Below, piece by piece: positions 1 through 7,027 of a stretch of DNA of 64,000 nucleotides. Numbering within the stretch: the first letter of the stretch is position 1; each line of letters begins with the position of its first letter. The translations under genes and the position numbers were made by a program. The notes under the pieces were generated by a model that was given only the letters and a program-made list of their open reading frames with translations, made no database searches and was not told the DNA's origin. Source of the stretch: Bacteroidales bacterium (GTDB lineage Bacteria > Bacteroidota > Bacteroidia > Bacteroidales > P3); NCBI GenBank assembly GCA_016292015.1, contig JAEEZY010000009.1:62001-126000 (forward strand). Reading direction: 5' to 3'.

Positions 1-650
1 AAGAGCTTAAGCTGGCTTTTTTCAGTCAGAATTTTTCACCACAAGTTACAAACTGGTTGCCGTATCATTGGGCAGAATACAAGCAGACGACACGATACAG
101 TTACCGCTATGATGACATATCCGTGCCAGAGAGCCTATTGGGACAGATGAGTCCCAAAAACAGACGGTATAAGATAGAAACCGTGATGCCGTCGTTGGAT
201 GTGGAGAATATAGGCTCGGCTGAGTTGGTGGCGACGCAGAACGAGTTCTTGCGGCGTCAAGGGAAGGGCAACATTCTTTCGCAGGAGTTCCTCAAAAGGG
301 TGTGCGATACTGCCGTAATGAGAGGAAACGGGGTGGTGATAGCCGTCTGTGACAAGGAAAGAGGCAAACGTATGGGAGCTGCATTCGCTGTGTATGACAG
401 CCAGTGTGCCTATGCCCTTGTGACCGCATACGACAAGGCAGGCGATGCGGCGGCGGTGAACACGTGTCTTTTCTGGGCACTTATAACGACACTTTCCGGC
501 CGTACCAAGTCTTTTGATTTCGAGGGCAGTATGGATCGAGGTGTTGAAAATTACTTCCGATCATTTGGCGCAAGGCCGATTGCTTACCACCATATATGGA
601 AAATAGACAATCCGTTGCTGCGTCCGATCCTAGAAAAACGTGGGATATGA
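1..650 (+). CDS. GNAT-like acyltransferase, 3' part of gene (5' end outside window)
   Basis: The reading frame is open from base 3, so the true start lies before the window; the TTG at 57 need not be the start. About 215 codons are visible. The visible part resembles the BioF2/FemAB-like GNAT proteins of Bacteroidales, in which a conserved P-Y-H-W motif precedes a Tyr-rich segment (residues PYHWAEYKQTTRYSYRY region) and the C-terminal half carries the acyl-CoA fold, with a segment like FDFEGSMDRGVENYFRSFGA. In this family the D-F-E-G-S motif followed by an F-R-S-F-G-A segment is typical. Substrate unknown. Its TGA stop overlaps the ATG of rlmH in an ATGA junction, so the two are probably co-transcribed and translationally coupled. 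Family assignment is fairly sure, function is not. Confidence 0.7.
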   Translation, partial: ELKLAFFSQNFSPQVTNWLPYHWAEYKQTTRYSYRYDDISVPESLLGQMSPKNRRYKIETVMPSLDVENIGSAELVATQNEFLRRQGKGNILSQEFLKRVCDTAVMRGNGVVIAVCDKERGKRMGAAFAVYDSQCAYALVTAYDKAGDAAAVNTCLFWALITTLSGRTKSFDFEGSMDRGVENYFRSFGARPIAYHHIWKIDNPLLRPILEKRGI

Positions 651-1117
651 AAATCACGTTATTGGTGGTTTCCAAGACAGATGTGTCTTATGTAAAGGCA
701 GGCCTTGACGAATATGTGTCAAGGTTGAAACACTATGTTGATTTCGAGATAGTCACGGTGTTGCCAAAGATGGCATCCAGCGCTACGCCCGATATGGTCA
801 AAAAGCAAGAAGGAGAGTTGATAATGAAACAGATGCAGAAGGCTGACCGTATAGTGTTGCTCGATGAGAGAGGAAAAGAGTTCCGTTCGGTGGAATTCGC
901 CGACTACATCCAGCGACAAGCCAATGCCGCAGTGAGACATCTCTGTTTTGTCATAGGCGGAGCCTTCGGTTTCTCGGAAGATGTTTACAAGGCAGCGCAC
1001 GACAAAATCTCGCTGTCAAAGATGACCTTCAACCACCAGATGGTGCGCCTCTTCTTCACAGAGCAGCTCTACCGTGCTTTCACCATACTCAACCACGAGA
1101 AATACCATAACGAGTAG
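647..1117 (+). CDS. rlmH: 23S rRNA (pseudouridine1915-N3)-methyltransferase RlmH
   Basis: RlmH is a SPOUT methyltransferase that methylates pseudouridine 1915 in helix 69 of 23S rRNA, using S-adenosylmethionine. The ATG at 647 gives 156 residues, the normal RlmH length; a longer frame from 596 would only add residues encoded inside the upstream gene. Visible family features are the N-terminal MKITLLVVSKTD, the DERGKEF segment, the glycine-rich SAM-binding knot F-V-I-G-G-A-F-G-F, and the C-terminal FNHQMVRLFFTEQLYRAFTILNHEKYHNE type ending (only the part HQMVRLFFTEQLYRA is quoted as diagnostic). The start codon overlaps the stop of the preceding GNAT gene by four bases. Assignment is secure. 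Confidence 0.97.
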   Translation: MKITLLVVSKTDVSYVKAGLDEYVSRLKHYVDFEIVTVLPKMASSATPDMVKKQEGELIMKQMQKADRIVLLDERGKEFRSVEFADYIQRQANAAVRHLCFVIGGAFGFSEDVYKAAHDKISLSKMTFNHQMVRLFFTEQLYRAFTILNHEKYHNE

Positions 1118-1228
1118 GCGGTGGTCGGTTGTTAGTAGTTGGTAGTCGGTGGGCGTATTAAAAAAAAATGTCTGGGGAGATACAATAAAATAAAATAGGT
1201 GCGGTTATTTATATTGGTGTTTTAGATT
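1118..1228. repeat. Low-complexity spacer with GTCGGTTGTTAG/GTAGTCGGTGG words
   Basis: The spacer between rlmH and tRNA-Gly begins with imperfect copies of a GGTCGG / GTTAGTAGTTGG / GTAGTCGG word (about 1122-1152), followed by an A/T-rich stretch. A similar word recurs at about 17485-17500 after nrdJ. No gene is visible. The A/T-rich part probably holds the tRNA promoter, but I find no clean TAnnTTTG box. Confidence 0.5.
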
Positions 1229-1301
1229 GCGACAGTAGCTCAGTTGGTAGAGCGGCGGCTTCCCAAGCCGCAGGTCGCGGGTTCGAGCCCCGTCTGTCGC
1301 T
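1229..1301 (+). tRNA. tRNA-Gly (anticodon CCC)
   Basis: A 73-base cloverleaf: acceptor strands GCGACAG and CTGTCGC, D-loop AGCTCAGTTGGTAGAGC, anticodon loop TTCCCAA (anticodon CCC, reading GGG), and T-arm GGGTTCGAGCCCC. The discriminator base is T and CCA is not encoded. It decodes glycine. The sialidase frame begins only about 10-40 bases downstream. Confidence 0.96.
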
Positions 1302-1343
1302 CAGGAGTATATGGTAGAAACGTACAAACTCACTAAAAGAAGC

Positions 1344-2480
1344 ATGATTTGTTTGGTCTTGCTTCTTTTTTTGTTGCCTGTAAGTCACGCCCAGAAGACA
1401 TCTTCTGCTTCTGCTGCGGCGGATTTCAAATCCACCGCACCAACAAAGTTTTCTGTCATATCGCAAGAGCGACTTTTTGCGCCTGGCGACGAGGGTTGCT
1501 ATTGGAGGATACCCGCTGTGCTTTGTCTCGACGACGGCACCATTATCGCCACATGCGACAGAAGGAAGCATGACGAGGGAGATTTGCCACACGATATCGA
1601 TGTTGTGTTGATTCGCAGCTGCGACAACGGAGCCACATGGAGCAAGCCTATGACCATCGCGGAAGGCAAGGGGGTAGGCAAAGGATATGGCGACGCTGCG
1701 CTGGTGCAGTGTGCCGACGGCGAGGTGATATGCACCTTCGCCGGCGCGGCGGGATTCTGGGAGTCAACAGAAGAGAACCCAATAAGGACATACGTTTGCC
1801 GCAGTGGAGACAGAGGCGTCACCTGGAGCGAGCCGGAGGATATCACCTCCACGCTGTGGGGCAGCCGGGCAGTACAGCCGCAAGCACGTGGCTATCGAGG
1901 TTCGTTCAACGCTTCGGGCAACGGACTCCGTCTGACGAAAGGAAAGCATAAAGGACGCATCATGTTTGTGGCCGCTATGAGGCGGAACGACGTGTGGGCG
2001 GCAGACAACTTTGCTGTCTATTCGGACGACAACGGACATACGTGGCAGGTTTCGGAGCAAGCTTTCGAAGGAGGCGACGAGGCGAAGGTGATAGAGTTGC
2101 CCAACGGGAGAGTGTTGATGAGCGTACGCCAGAATGGGGCGAGGGGATTCGCTCTCTCCGACGACGGGGGAGCAACGTGGCATAGTCAGGGGCATTGGGA
2201 GGAGATGAAAACCAACGCCTGCAACGGCGAGATGTTGATGATAAAGAAAGGGAAGAAGAGCATCCTGTTACATTCACTTCCCAACTCGATGCAGCGAGAG
2301 AATGTCACGATATTCGTAAGTCGGGATGGAGGTGAAAGCTGGCCGGAGAGTCATCTGATTATGGCAGGTCCCTCGGCTTACAGCTCTATGACGTTGCTTA
2401 AAGATGGTTCGATAGGAATGTTCGTGGAGAAATTGGTGGAGGGGAAGACGGAGCTGTGGTGGGTGGTGATTGGGAGTTAA
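1344..2480 (+). CDS. Secreted exo-alpha-sialidase (GH33 family)
   Basis: Predicted to release terminal sialic acid from glycoconjugates. The protein has a signal peptide (MICLVLLLFLLPVSHAQ), the R-I-P motif of the arginine triad (YWRIPAVL, about residue 55), an aspartate-rich catalytic stretch (CDRRKHDEGDLPHDIDVV) and five Asp-boxes of the S-x-D-x-G-x-T-W type (SCDNGATWS, SGDRGVTWS, SDDNGHTWQ, SDDGGATWH, SRDGGESWP), the hallmark of six-bladed sialidases. The likely nucleophile Tyr is in GPSAYSSM near the C-terminus. I chose the ATG at 1344 because it begins a proper signal peptide; an in-frame ATG at 1311 preceded by AGGAG (1303-1307) would add 11 residues. It starts just behind tRNA-Gly and may be transcribed with it. 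No C-terminal sorting domain is seen, so it is probably periplasmic or exported by the Sec route. Confidence 0.93.
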   Translation: MICLVLLLFLLPVSHAQKTSSASAAADFKSTAPTKFSVISQERLFAPGDEGCYWRIPAVLCLDDGTIIATCDRRKHDEGDLPHDIDVVLIRSCDNGATWSKPMTIAEGKGVGKGYGDAALVQCADGEVICTFAGAAGFWESTEENPIRTYVCRSGDRGVTWSEPEDITSTLWGSRAVQPQARGYRGSFNASGNGLRLTKGKHKGRIMFVAAMRRNDVWAADNFAVYSDDNGHTWQVSEQAFEGGDEAKVIELPNGRVLMSVRQNGARGFALSDDGGATWHSQGHWEEMKTNACNGEMLMIKKGKKSILLHSLPNSMQRENVTIFVSRDGGESWPESHLIMAGPSAYSSMTLLKDGSIGMFVEKLVEGKTELWWVVIGS

Positions 2481-2644
2481 AGAGTTGAAAAGTTAAAAAG
2501 GGTTCGCTTCGCTTGAAAGTTAAAGAGTTTAAAAGGTTAAAAGTTCGCTTCGCTTAAAAGTTTAAAAGGGTCGGGGTTGTACTATTACCTTCTCAACATT
2601 TATAACCTTTCCAACAATTATAACTTTTCCAACTTGTTCATCCT
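2481..2644. repeat. Repetitive convergent spacer (TTAAAAGTT and GTTCGCTTCGCTT words)
   Basis: The spacer between the convergent sialidase and hydrolase genes is built from reiterated A/T words (AAAAGTTAAAAAG, AAAGAGTTTAAAAGG) with two copies of GTTCGCTTCGCTT (about 2504 and 2543), then a run of AACATTTATAACCTTTCC-like units. No reading frame or clear hairpin terminator is visible. The words resemble spacers at 9308-9451 and a stretch inside the neighbouring hydrolase gene. Confidence 0.55.
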
Positions 2645-4093
2645 TTAAAACCTTTCATTTATCCAGGTGGATATTAATTCAAGGACTTCGGGGGCGAAAG
2701 TTTCTTCTATAAGCATGTATTCTGACGGGAGTCCTTTGTCGCAATGCTGGAAGAGGTGGTTGAGGCCGTCGAGTTGTTTGACGGTGAGCAGGTTTGGCTT
2801 GACTGATTTTGTGATTGCGGCGAGGTTCTCGATGGCAGAGACCTGCAGGTCTTTCGAGCCGTTGAGAGCCAGCACGGGGCATTTCACTTTCTTCAAGTAG
2901 GGGGTTGGGTCGAGCTGTACGAAGCGTTGCATCCAAGGCATCTTCATCTGGGCGGCCATCTGTGAGGCTTCGAAGGCGGAGAGACCTATTTTCTTGCGGT
3001 CGGTTTTGGAGAGTCCTTTGGAATAGTTGCTGGCGAGGGCTTTGTAGAGAGAGTCGAGTTCGCTGTCTTTGTATTTCCCGATGGCGTCGAAGCAGTCTTT
3101 GAGGAAGGCGTCGCGTATGGCAACCAGCGAGCTGTCGATACCGCCGGCGATATAGAGGTCGCGGTTCTGCTGACGCAATATCGAAGCGCCGTCAACACCA
3201 GGGCCCGCGAGCATCACTATGAAGGCGACGTTGCGGTTGCGCGAGGCGATGATGGGAGCTATGGTGCCCCCTTCGCTGTGGCCGACGATGCCCACACGCT
3301 TGGGGTCGATGCCAGGCTGCTTGCGTAGCCAGTTGAAGAGCCACTCGGCGTCGTCGGCGAGGATGTCGGTGGTTACGTTGGCTATGTCGCCCGTGCTTTC
3401 GCCTGTGCCGCGGTCGTCGTAACGTAGAGAGGCGATGCCGCACCTTGCCAGATAGTCGGCGAGAACAAAGAAAGGCTTGTGTCCCATTATTTCTTCGTCG
3501 CGGTTCTGCATGCCCGAACCAGAGATGAGCAGCACACAGGGGACGTTAAGTTTTAAGTTTTGAGTTTTTAGTTTTAAGTCTTTGGGGTCTTGGGTGGTTG
3601 GGAGGGTCAGCGTTACCCCTACGCTGATTTGTTCTCCTTGGCTGTCCTTGTGTTTGAGGACCATTTGCTCTTCGCTATAGGGGAATGGTGGTTGCGGCTC
3701 TTGCGGACGGTGTATGGTGTAGAGTCCGTCGGTGGGTCTGAAAGTTATGTCGGCCACAAGCAGCCCCTGTCGGAATTTACCTCTTAGTGTGGTATCTTCG
3801 GCATGGAATATCAAGGTCATCTTTATGCCGAGCGATTCTACCTGCAGACGTATCGTATCACCGTTTACACTTGACGACGACGGAATAATCTCGTCTTTGC
3901 TTTGCGTGGGGCTGAACAAAATGGGGATGGGTTTGCCATTGGTAAGGTTGGGTGCAAAGGTGTAGAGGTTCAGCGGGAGCGAGGCCTCTTCCAACATACC
4001 CAGCCACCATTGTCCGTCGGGCAGCTGAGCGTGGGTTGCGGTGGCTGTCATGATGGCGCACAGGCAAAGCAGCCGTAGGAAGTGTTTTTTCAT
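2645..4093 (-). CDS. Secreted alpha/beta hydrolase (serine peptidase S33-like)
   Basis: 482 residues. A signal peptide (MKKHFLRLLCLCAIMTATATHAQ) is followed by a domain of about 120 residues rich in beta strands, then an alpha/beta-hydrolase domain. The nucleophile elbow is GHSEGG, the acid is probably the Asp in LALNGSKDLQV, and the base is the His in LDGLNHLF. DDRGTGES is the conserved strand-turn before the nucleophile. Such proteins act as esterases or peptidases in the periplasm; the substrate is unknown. At about residues 168-184 there is a Lys/Leu-rich insertion (DLKLKTQNLKLN) encoded by the same A/T word that fills nearby spacers. The start overlaps the stop of rsgA (ATGA), so it ends a DUF1846-rsgA-hydrolase operon. 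Confidence 0.88.
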   Translation of the reverse strand: MKKHFLRLLCLCAIMTATATHAQLPDGQWWLGMLEEASLPLNLYTFAPNLTNGKPIPILFSPTQSKDEIIPSSSSVNGDTIRLQVESLGIKMTLIFHAEDTTLRGKFRQGLLVADITFRPTDGLYTIHRPQEPQPPFPYSEEQMVLKHKDSQGEQISVGVTLTLPTTQDPKDLKLKTQNLKLNVPCVLLISGSGMQNRDEEIMGHKPFFVLADYLARCGIASLRYDDRGTGESTGDIANVTTDILADDAEWLFNWLRKQPGIDPKRVGIVGHSEGGTIAPIIASRNRNVAFIVMLAGPGVDGASILRQQNRDLYIAGGIDSSLVAIRDAFLKDCFDAIGKYKDSELDSLYKALASNYSKGLSKTDRKKIGLSAFEASQMAAQMKMPWMQRFVQLDPTPYLKKVKCPVLALNGSKDLQVSAIENLAAITKSVKPNLLTVKQLDGLNHLFQHCDKGLPSEYMLIEETFAPEVLELISTWINERF

Positions 4094-5010
4094 GCTTCGT
4101 CCTCTTGTATTTGGTTTAGGATGCCGATATAGTTGGTGTAGCGTTCTTCGGCGAGAGAGCCGTCATCCACCGCCTGCTTTACGGCGCATCCCGGCTCGTG
4201 CGTGTGGGTGCAGGTGTTGAAGCGGCAGCCGTGTAGGAGAGAGCGAATCTCGGGGAAAAAATGGCCAAGTTCTTCGGGTTTGATGTCAACCATGCCGAAC
4301 TCCTTGATGCCAGGCGTGTCGATGAGGAAAGCGTTGGAGGCCGGTAGAGGGAATATCTCGGCGAAGGTGGTGGTGTGCTTGCCTTTCTCGCTCCATTCGG
4401 AGACTTCGCCCATACGCAGGTTGAGCGACGGCTCTATGGCGTTCAGCAGCGCCGATTTGCCCACGCCGCTGTGACCGCTGAAGAGGACCGTCTTGCCGTG
4501 GATGGATTTTTTCAGTTGCTCGATGCCCGAGCCTTTCATGGCAGAGGTTACGAGCACAGGGTAGCCCGCCTTGCCGTAGAGGTTTTTTAAAGAAGAGAGC
4601 GACTCCATCAGCTCGTCGTCATAGAGGTCGGCTTTGTTGAAGATGATGCAGGCAGGGATGTGGTAGGCTTCGGCGGTGACGAGGAGACGGTCGATGAAGC
4701 CTGTGGAGGTGCGAGGGAACGCCAGGGAGGCGACGACGCAGAGGAGGTCGATATTGGAAGCTATGACGTGAGTCTGTTTGGAGAGCTTGGTTGCCTTGCG
4801 GACGATGTAGTTGCGGCGGTCGAGCACGTTGTTTATCATGCCGGAGCCGTCGTCCTGGAGCAGGAATTCCACATGGTCGCCCACAGCCACTGGATTGGTT
4901 TGTTTGTTGCCCCTCAAGCGGTAGTTCCCCCTCAGGCGGCAGTCGAACGTTTTGCCGTCCGACAATATTCGATACCAGCTACCAGTTGTGCGTGTTACCA
5001 ATCCCTCCAT
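4090..5010 (-). CDS. rsgA: Ribosome small subunit-dependent GTPase A (RsgA)
   Basis: RsgA is a circularly permuted GTPase that helps mature the 30S subunit. Order of motifs: an N-terminal OB-fold, G4 (FNKADL), G1 (GHSGVGKS), G3 (DTPGIKEFG), and a C-terminal zinc knuckle (CRFNTCTHTHEPGC). I place the start at the ATG at 5010 (MEGLVTRTTGSWY), which matches the usual RsgA N-terminus and gives 306 residues; a TTG at 5022 would add four residues and overlap the DUF1846 stop as TTGA. It sits between DUF1846 and the hydrolase with overlapping or near-touching ends, so it is part of one leftward operon. Assignment is secure. Confidence 0.96.
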   Translation of the reverse strand: MEGLVTRTTGSWYRILSDGKTFDCRLRGNYRLRGNKQTNPVAVGDHVEFLLQDDGSGMINNVLDRRNYIVRKATKLSKQTHVIASNIDLLCVVASLAFPRTSTGFIDRLLVTAEAYHIPACIIFNKADLYDDELMESLSSLKNLYGKAGYPVLVTSAMKGSGIEQLKKSIHGKTVLFSGHSGVGKSALLNAIEPSLNLRMGEVSEWSEKGKHTTTFAEIFPLPASNAFLIDTPGIKEFGMVDIKPEELGHFFPEIRSLLHGCRFNTCTHTHEPGCAVKQAVDDGSLAEERYTNYIGILNQIQEDEA

Positions 5011-5018
5011 TAACTCTG

Positions 5019-6479
5019 TCAAATTTTGACTGGGTCGGTGGTGAACTCTATGCCCAGGCGCTTGAAGATTTTTCTATCGACCTCGCTGAGCATCTTGGTG
5101 GCGTGGACCTGGCAGCCTTTGAGCTGAGGCAGGCAGTCGAGTGCGCGGCGGCAGTTGGGGTCGGAGAGGCTTAGGATGGAGAGGGTGACGAGCACCTCGT
5201 CGCTGTGGAGACGCGGGGCCTTGCTGTGGAGCATCTCGACCTTGGTCTTCTGGATGGGTTCTATGGTCTGCTGCGGTATGAGTTGGAGGGAGTGGTCGAT
5301 GCCCGAGAGGTGTTTGAGGGCGTTGATGATGAGGGCGGCGCTGGCGGAGAGGAGGTTGCTGGAGTGAGCGGTGATGATGGTGCCGTCGGCGAGCTGGATG
5401 GCGGCGGAGGGCATCTGCTCTTTAGCCTCACGCTCGTGGGCGGCCATGGTGGTCGGGCGGTCGTCGGTGGAGAGCTTGAGCTGCTTCATGAGCAGTTTTA
5501 TCTTGTTTATCTCGTCCTCGGTGGCGCGACCGTCGGCGAAGTTGCAGAGGGTGTTGTAGTAGCGGCGAATTATCTCGTCCTTGGAGGCCTGGCTGCAGAC
5601 GTCGTCGTCGGAGATGCAGAAGCCCGCCATGTTGACGCCCATGTCGGTGGGGGACTTGTAGGGGTTCTCGCCATAGATGCTCTCGAAGATGGCATTGAGG
5701 ACGGGGAAGATCTCGATGTCGCGGTTGTAGTTGACGGCGGTCTTGCCGTAGGCCTCGAGGTGGAAGGGGTCGATCATGTTGACGTCGTTGAGGTCGGCAG
5801 TGGCAGCCTCGTAGGCGACGTTCACAGGGTGCTTCAGCGGGATGCTCCAGATGGGGAAGGTCTCGAATTTGGCGTAGCCGGCTTTGACGCCGTGCTTGTT
5901 CTCTAGATAGAGCTGGCTGAGACATACCGCCATCTTGCCGCTTCCAGGGCCAGGAGCCGTCACCACGACCAGCGGGTGGGAGGTCTCGATATACTCGTTG
6001 CGTCCGAATCCCTCGTCGGAGCAGATGAAATCGACATCGGTGGGATAGTTGTTTATAAGATGTAGGTAAGCCACCTTGATGCCCATGCGCTCCAGTCGCT
6101 CGCGGTAGGCCACGGCGCCACTCTGGCCGTTGAAATGAGTTATGGCCACAGCGCCAACCTGCAAGCCACGGCTCTGGAACTCGTCGCGCAGACGCAGCAC
6201 GTCGGCGTCGTAGGTGATGCCGAGGTCGGCGCGCACCTTGTTTTTCTCGATATCTTCGGCGTTGATGGCGATGATGATTTCGAGTTGGCTGCTGAGCTGC
6301 ATGAGCATGCGCAGCTTGCTGTCGGGTTGGAAGCCCGGGAGGACACGACTGGCGTGGTAGTCGTCGAAAAGTTTACCGCCGAATTCAAGATAGAGTTTGT
6401 TGCCGTAGTGCGAAATGCGCTCACGGATGTGCTCAGACTGTATCCGAAGATACTTGTCGTTGTCGAAACCTTGTTTCAT
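5019..6479 (-). CDS. DUF1846 family protein
   Basis: 486 residues, close to the usual length of about 490-500 for the DUF1846 (UPF0371) family. The N-terminus with FDNDKYLRIQSEHIRERI and LYLEFGGKLFDDYHASRVLP is characteristic, as are the VVVTAPGPGSGKMAVCLSQ segment, which resembles a P-loop, and the FHLEAYGKTAVNYNRDIEIFP segment. The biochemical function is not known to me; the fold has been solved structurally but no reaction is established. It is the first gene of a leftward operon with rsgA and a secreted hydrolase, driven by the promoter at 6542-6573. No truncation is seen. Confidence 0.93.
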   Translation of the reverse strand: MKQGFDNDKYLRIQSEHIRERISHYGNKLYLEFGGKLFDDYHASRVLPGFQPDSKLRMLMQLSSQLEIIIAINAEDIEKNKVRADLGITYDADVLRLRDEFQSRGLQVGAVAITHFNGQSGAVAYRERLERMGIKVAYLHLINNYPTDVDFICSDEGFGRNEYIETSHPLVVVTAPGPGSGKMAVCLSQLYLENKHGVKAGYAKFETFPIWSIPLKHPVNVAYEAATADLNDVNMIDPFHLEAYGKTAVNYNRDIEIFPVLNAIFESIYGENPYKSPTDMGVNMAGFCISDDDVCSQASKDEIIRRYYNTLCNFADGRATEDEINKIKLLMKQLKLSTDDRPTTMAAHEREAKEQMPSAAIQLADGTIITAHSSNLLSASAALIINALKHLSGIDHSLQLIPQQTIEPIQKTKVEMLHSKAPRLHSDEVLVTLSILSLSDPNCRRALDCLPQLKGCQVHATKMLSEVDRKIFKRLGIEFTTDPVKI

Positions 6480-6541
6480 GATGTTGCTTATTTGAATGAT
6501 TATTAAAAATATATGGTGGTTTAATCAGTCAATTAAGCAAA

Positions 6542-6573
6542 CAAAAGTAGGAAAAAGAGTAGAACTGTGCAAA
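6542..6573 (-). promoter_or_regulatory. Bacteroides-type promoter for the DUF1846-rsgA operon
   Basis: On the minus strand TTTG (6570-6573) is followed after 20 bases by TACTTTTG (6542-6549), matching TTTG-N19-21-TAnnTTTG. The DUF1846 ATG lies 63 bases downstream. Confidence 0.75.
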
Positions 6574-6578
6574 TTTTT

Positions 6579-6610
6579 TCTTGATTTTTTGGAAAAAGAG
6601 CATATCTTTG
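6579..6610 (+). promoter_or_regulatory. Bacteroides-type promoter facing the 6.6-7.0 kb gap
   Basis: A TTG at about 6581-6583 is followed after 19 bases by TATCTTTG (6603-6610). It points away from the DUF1846 promoter. The only frame behind it is a 29-codon ORF at 6631. Confidence 0.55.
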
Positions 6611-6630
6611 TAGTGACATTAAGGCAGAAT

Positions 6631-6720
6631 ATGAGATTGAGCAAAGTCATATTTGTCAAAGAATTGCGCGGCTATGGCGAGAAGCCGGCCGAGACACTGG
6701 CGCGGAACGCTGCAGTGTAA
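6631..6720 (+). CDS. Possible 29-residue small protein
   Basis: ATG at 6631 opens a 29-codon frame (begins MRLSKVIFVKELRGYGEK, ends TAA at 6718-6720) 20 bases behind a promoter-like TATCTTTG. The residues are balanced (charged and hydrophobic) but match no family I recognise. It may be a small protein, the remnant of a lost gene, or chance. Bases 6721-6940 after it hold only an interspersed repeat and no gene. Confidence 0.25.
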   Translation: MRLSKVIFVKELRGYGEKPAETLARNAAV

Positions 6721-6747
6721 GCGGTTGAAGCACAGTGATGAATAACA

Positions 6748-6821
6748 TTCCCCTCCGTATCAAGCACCAATCAACGACGTATCGACGCCGTATGAAGGCC
6801 GTATCCCCTCCGTGGTATAGC
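6748..6821. repeat. Interspersed repeat, copy A (CCCCTCCGTATC family)
   Basis: About 74 bases that align along their whole length with 54024-54099: both begin TTCCCCTCCGTATCAA, contain one or more GACGCCGTAT/AACGCCGTAT units, and end CCGTATCCCCTCCGTGGT plus ATAGC. Roughly three quarters of positions agree by eye. It is followed by related CCCCTTCGTGACAC / CCCCTCCGTGACAC units to about 6870. Confidence 0.75.
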
Positions 6822-6940
6822 CTAGACCCCTTCGTGACACATAGGAGACCCCTCCGTGACACCTCCTACCGAGCCCTAGGCAAGGAGGAGGAGAAGAAGA
6901 AGGGAAGGAGCAGGCAGTTGATAACGGAGATGAGAGATTT

Positions 6941-6973
6941 TTTGGTATAGTCGGCGGAAATGTGTATCTTTGC
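6941..6973 (+). promoter_or_regulatory. Bacteroides-type promoter for the rpoN-M23 gene
   Basis: TTTGG at 6941-6945, a 19-base gap, then TATCTTTGC at 6965-6973. The start codon of the fusion gene is at 7028, leaving a leader of about 45-50 bases. Confidence 0.75.
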
Positions 6974-7027
6974 AAACTTAAAGTGAGGAGGAAGAAGGGC
7001 GTTTAGGTTGTGTAAAACAGTTGGATA

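Noticed and set aside
2490..2600. Intrinsic terminator between sialidase and hydrolase genes
   Set aside because: Only A/T repeat words are present; no stable GC stem followed by T-run could be found.
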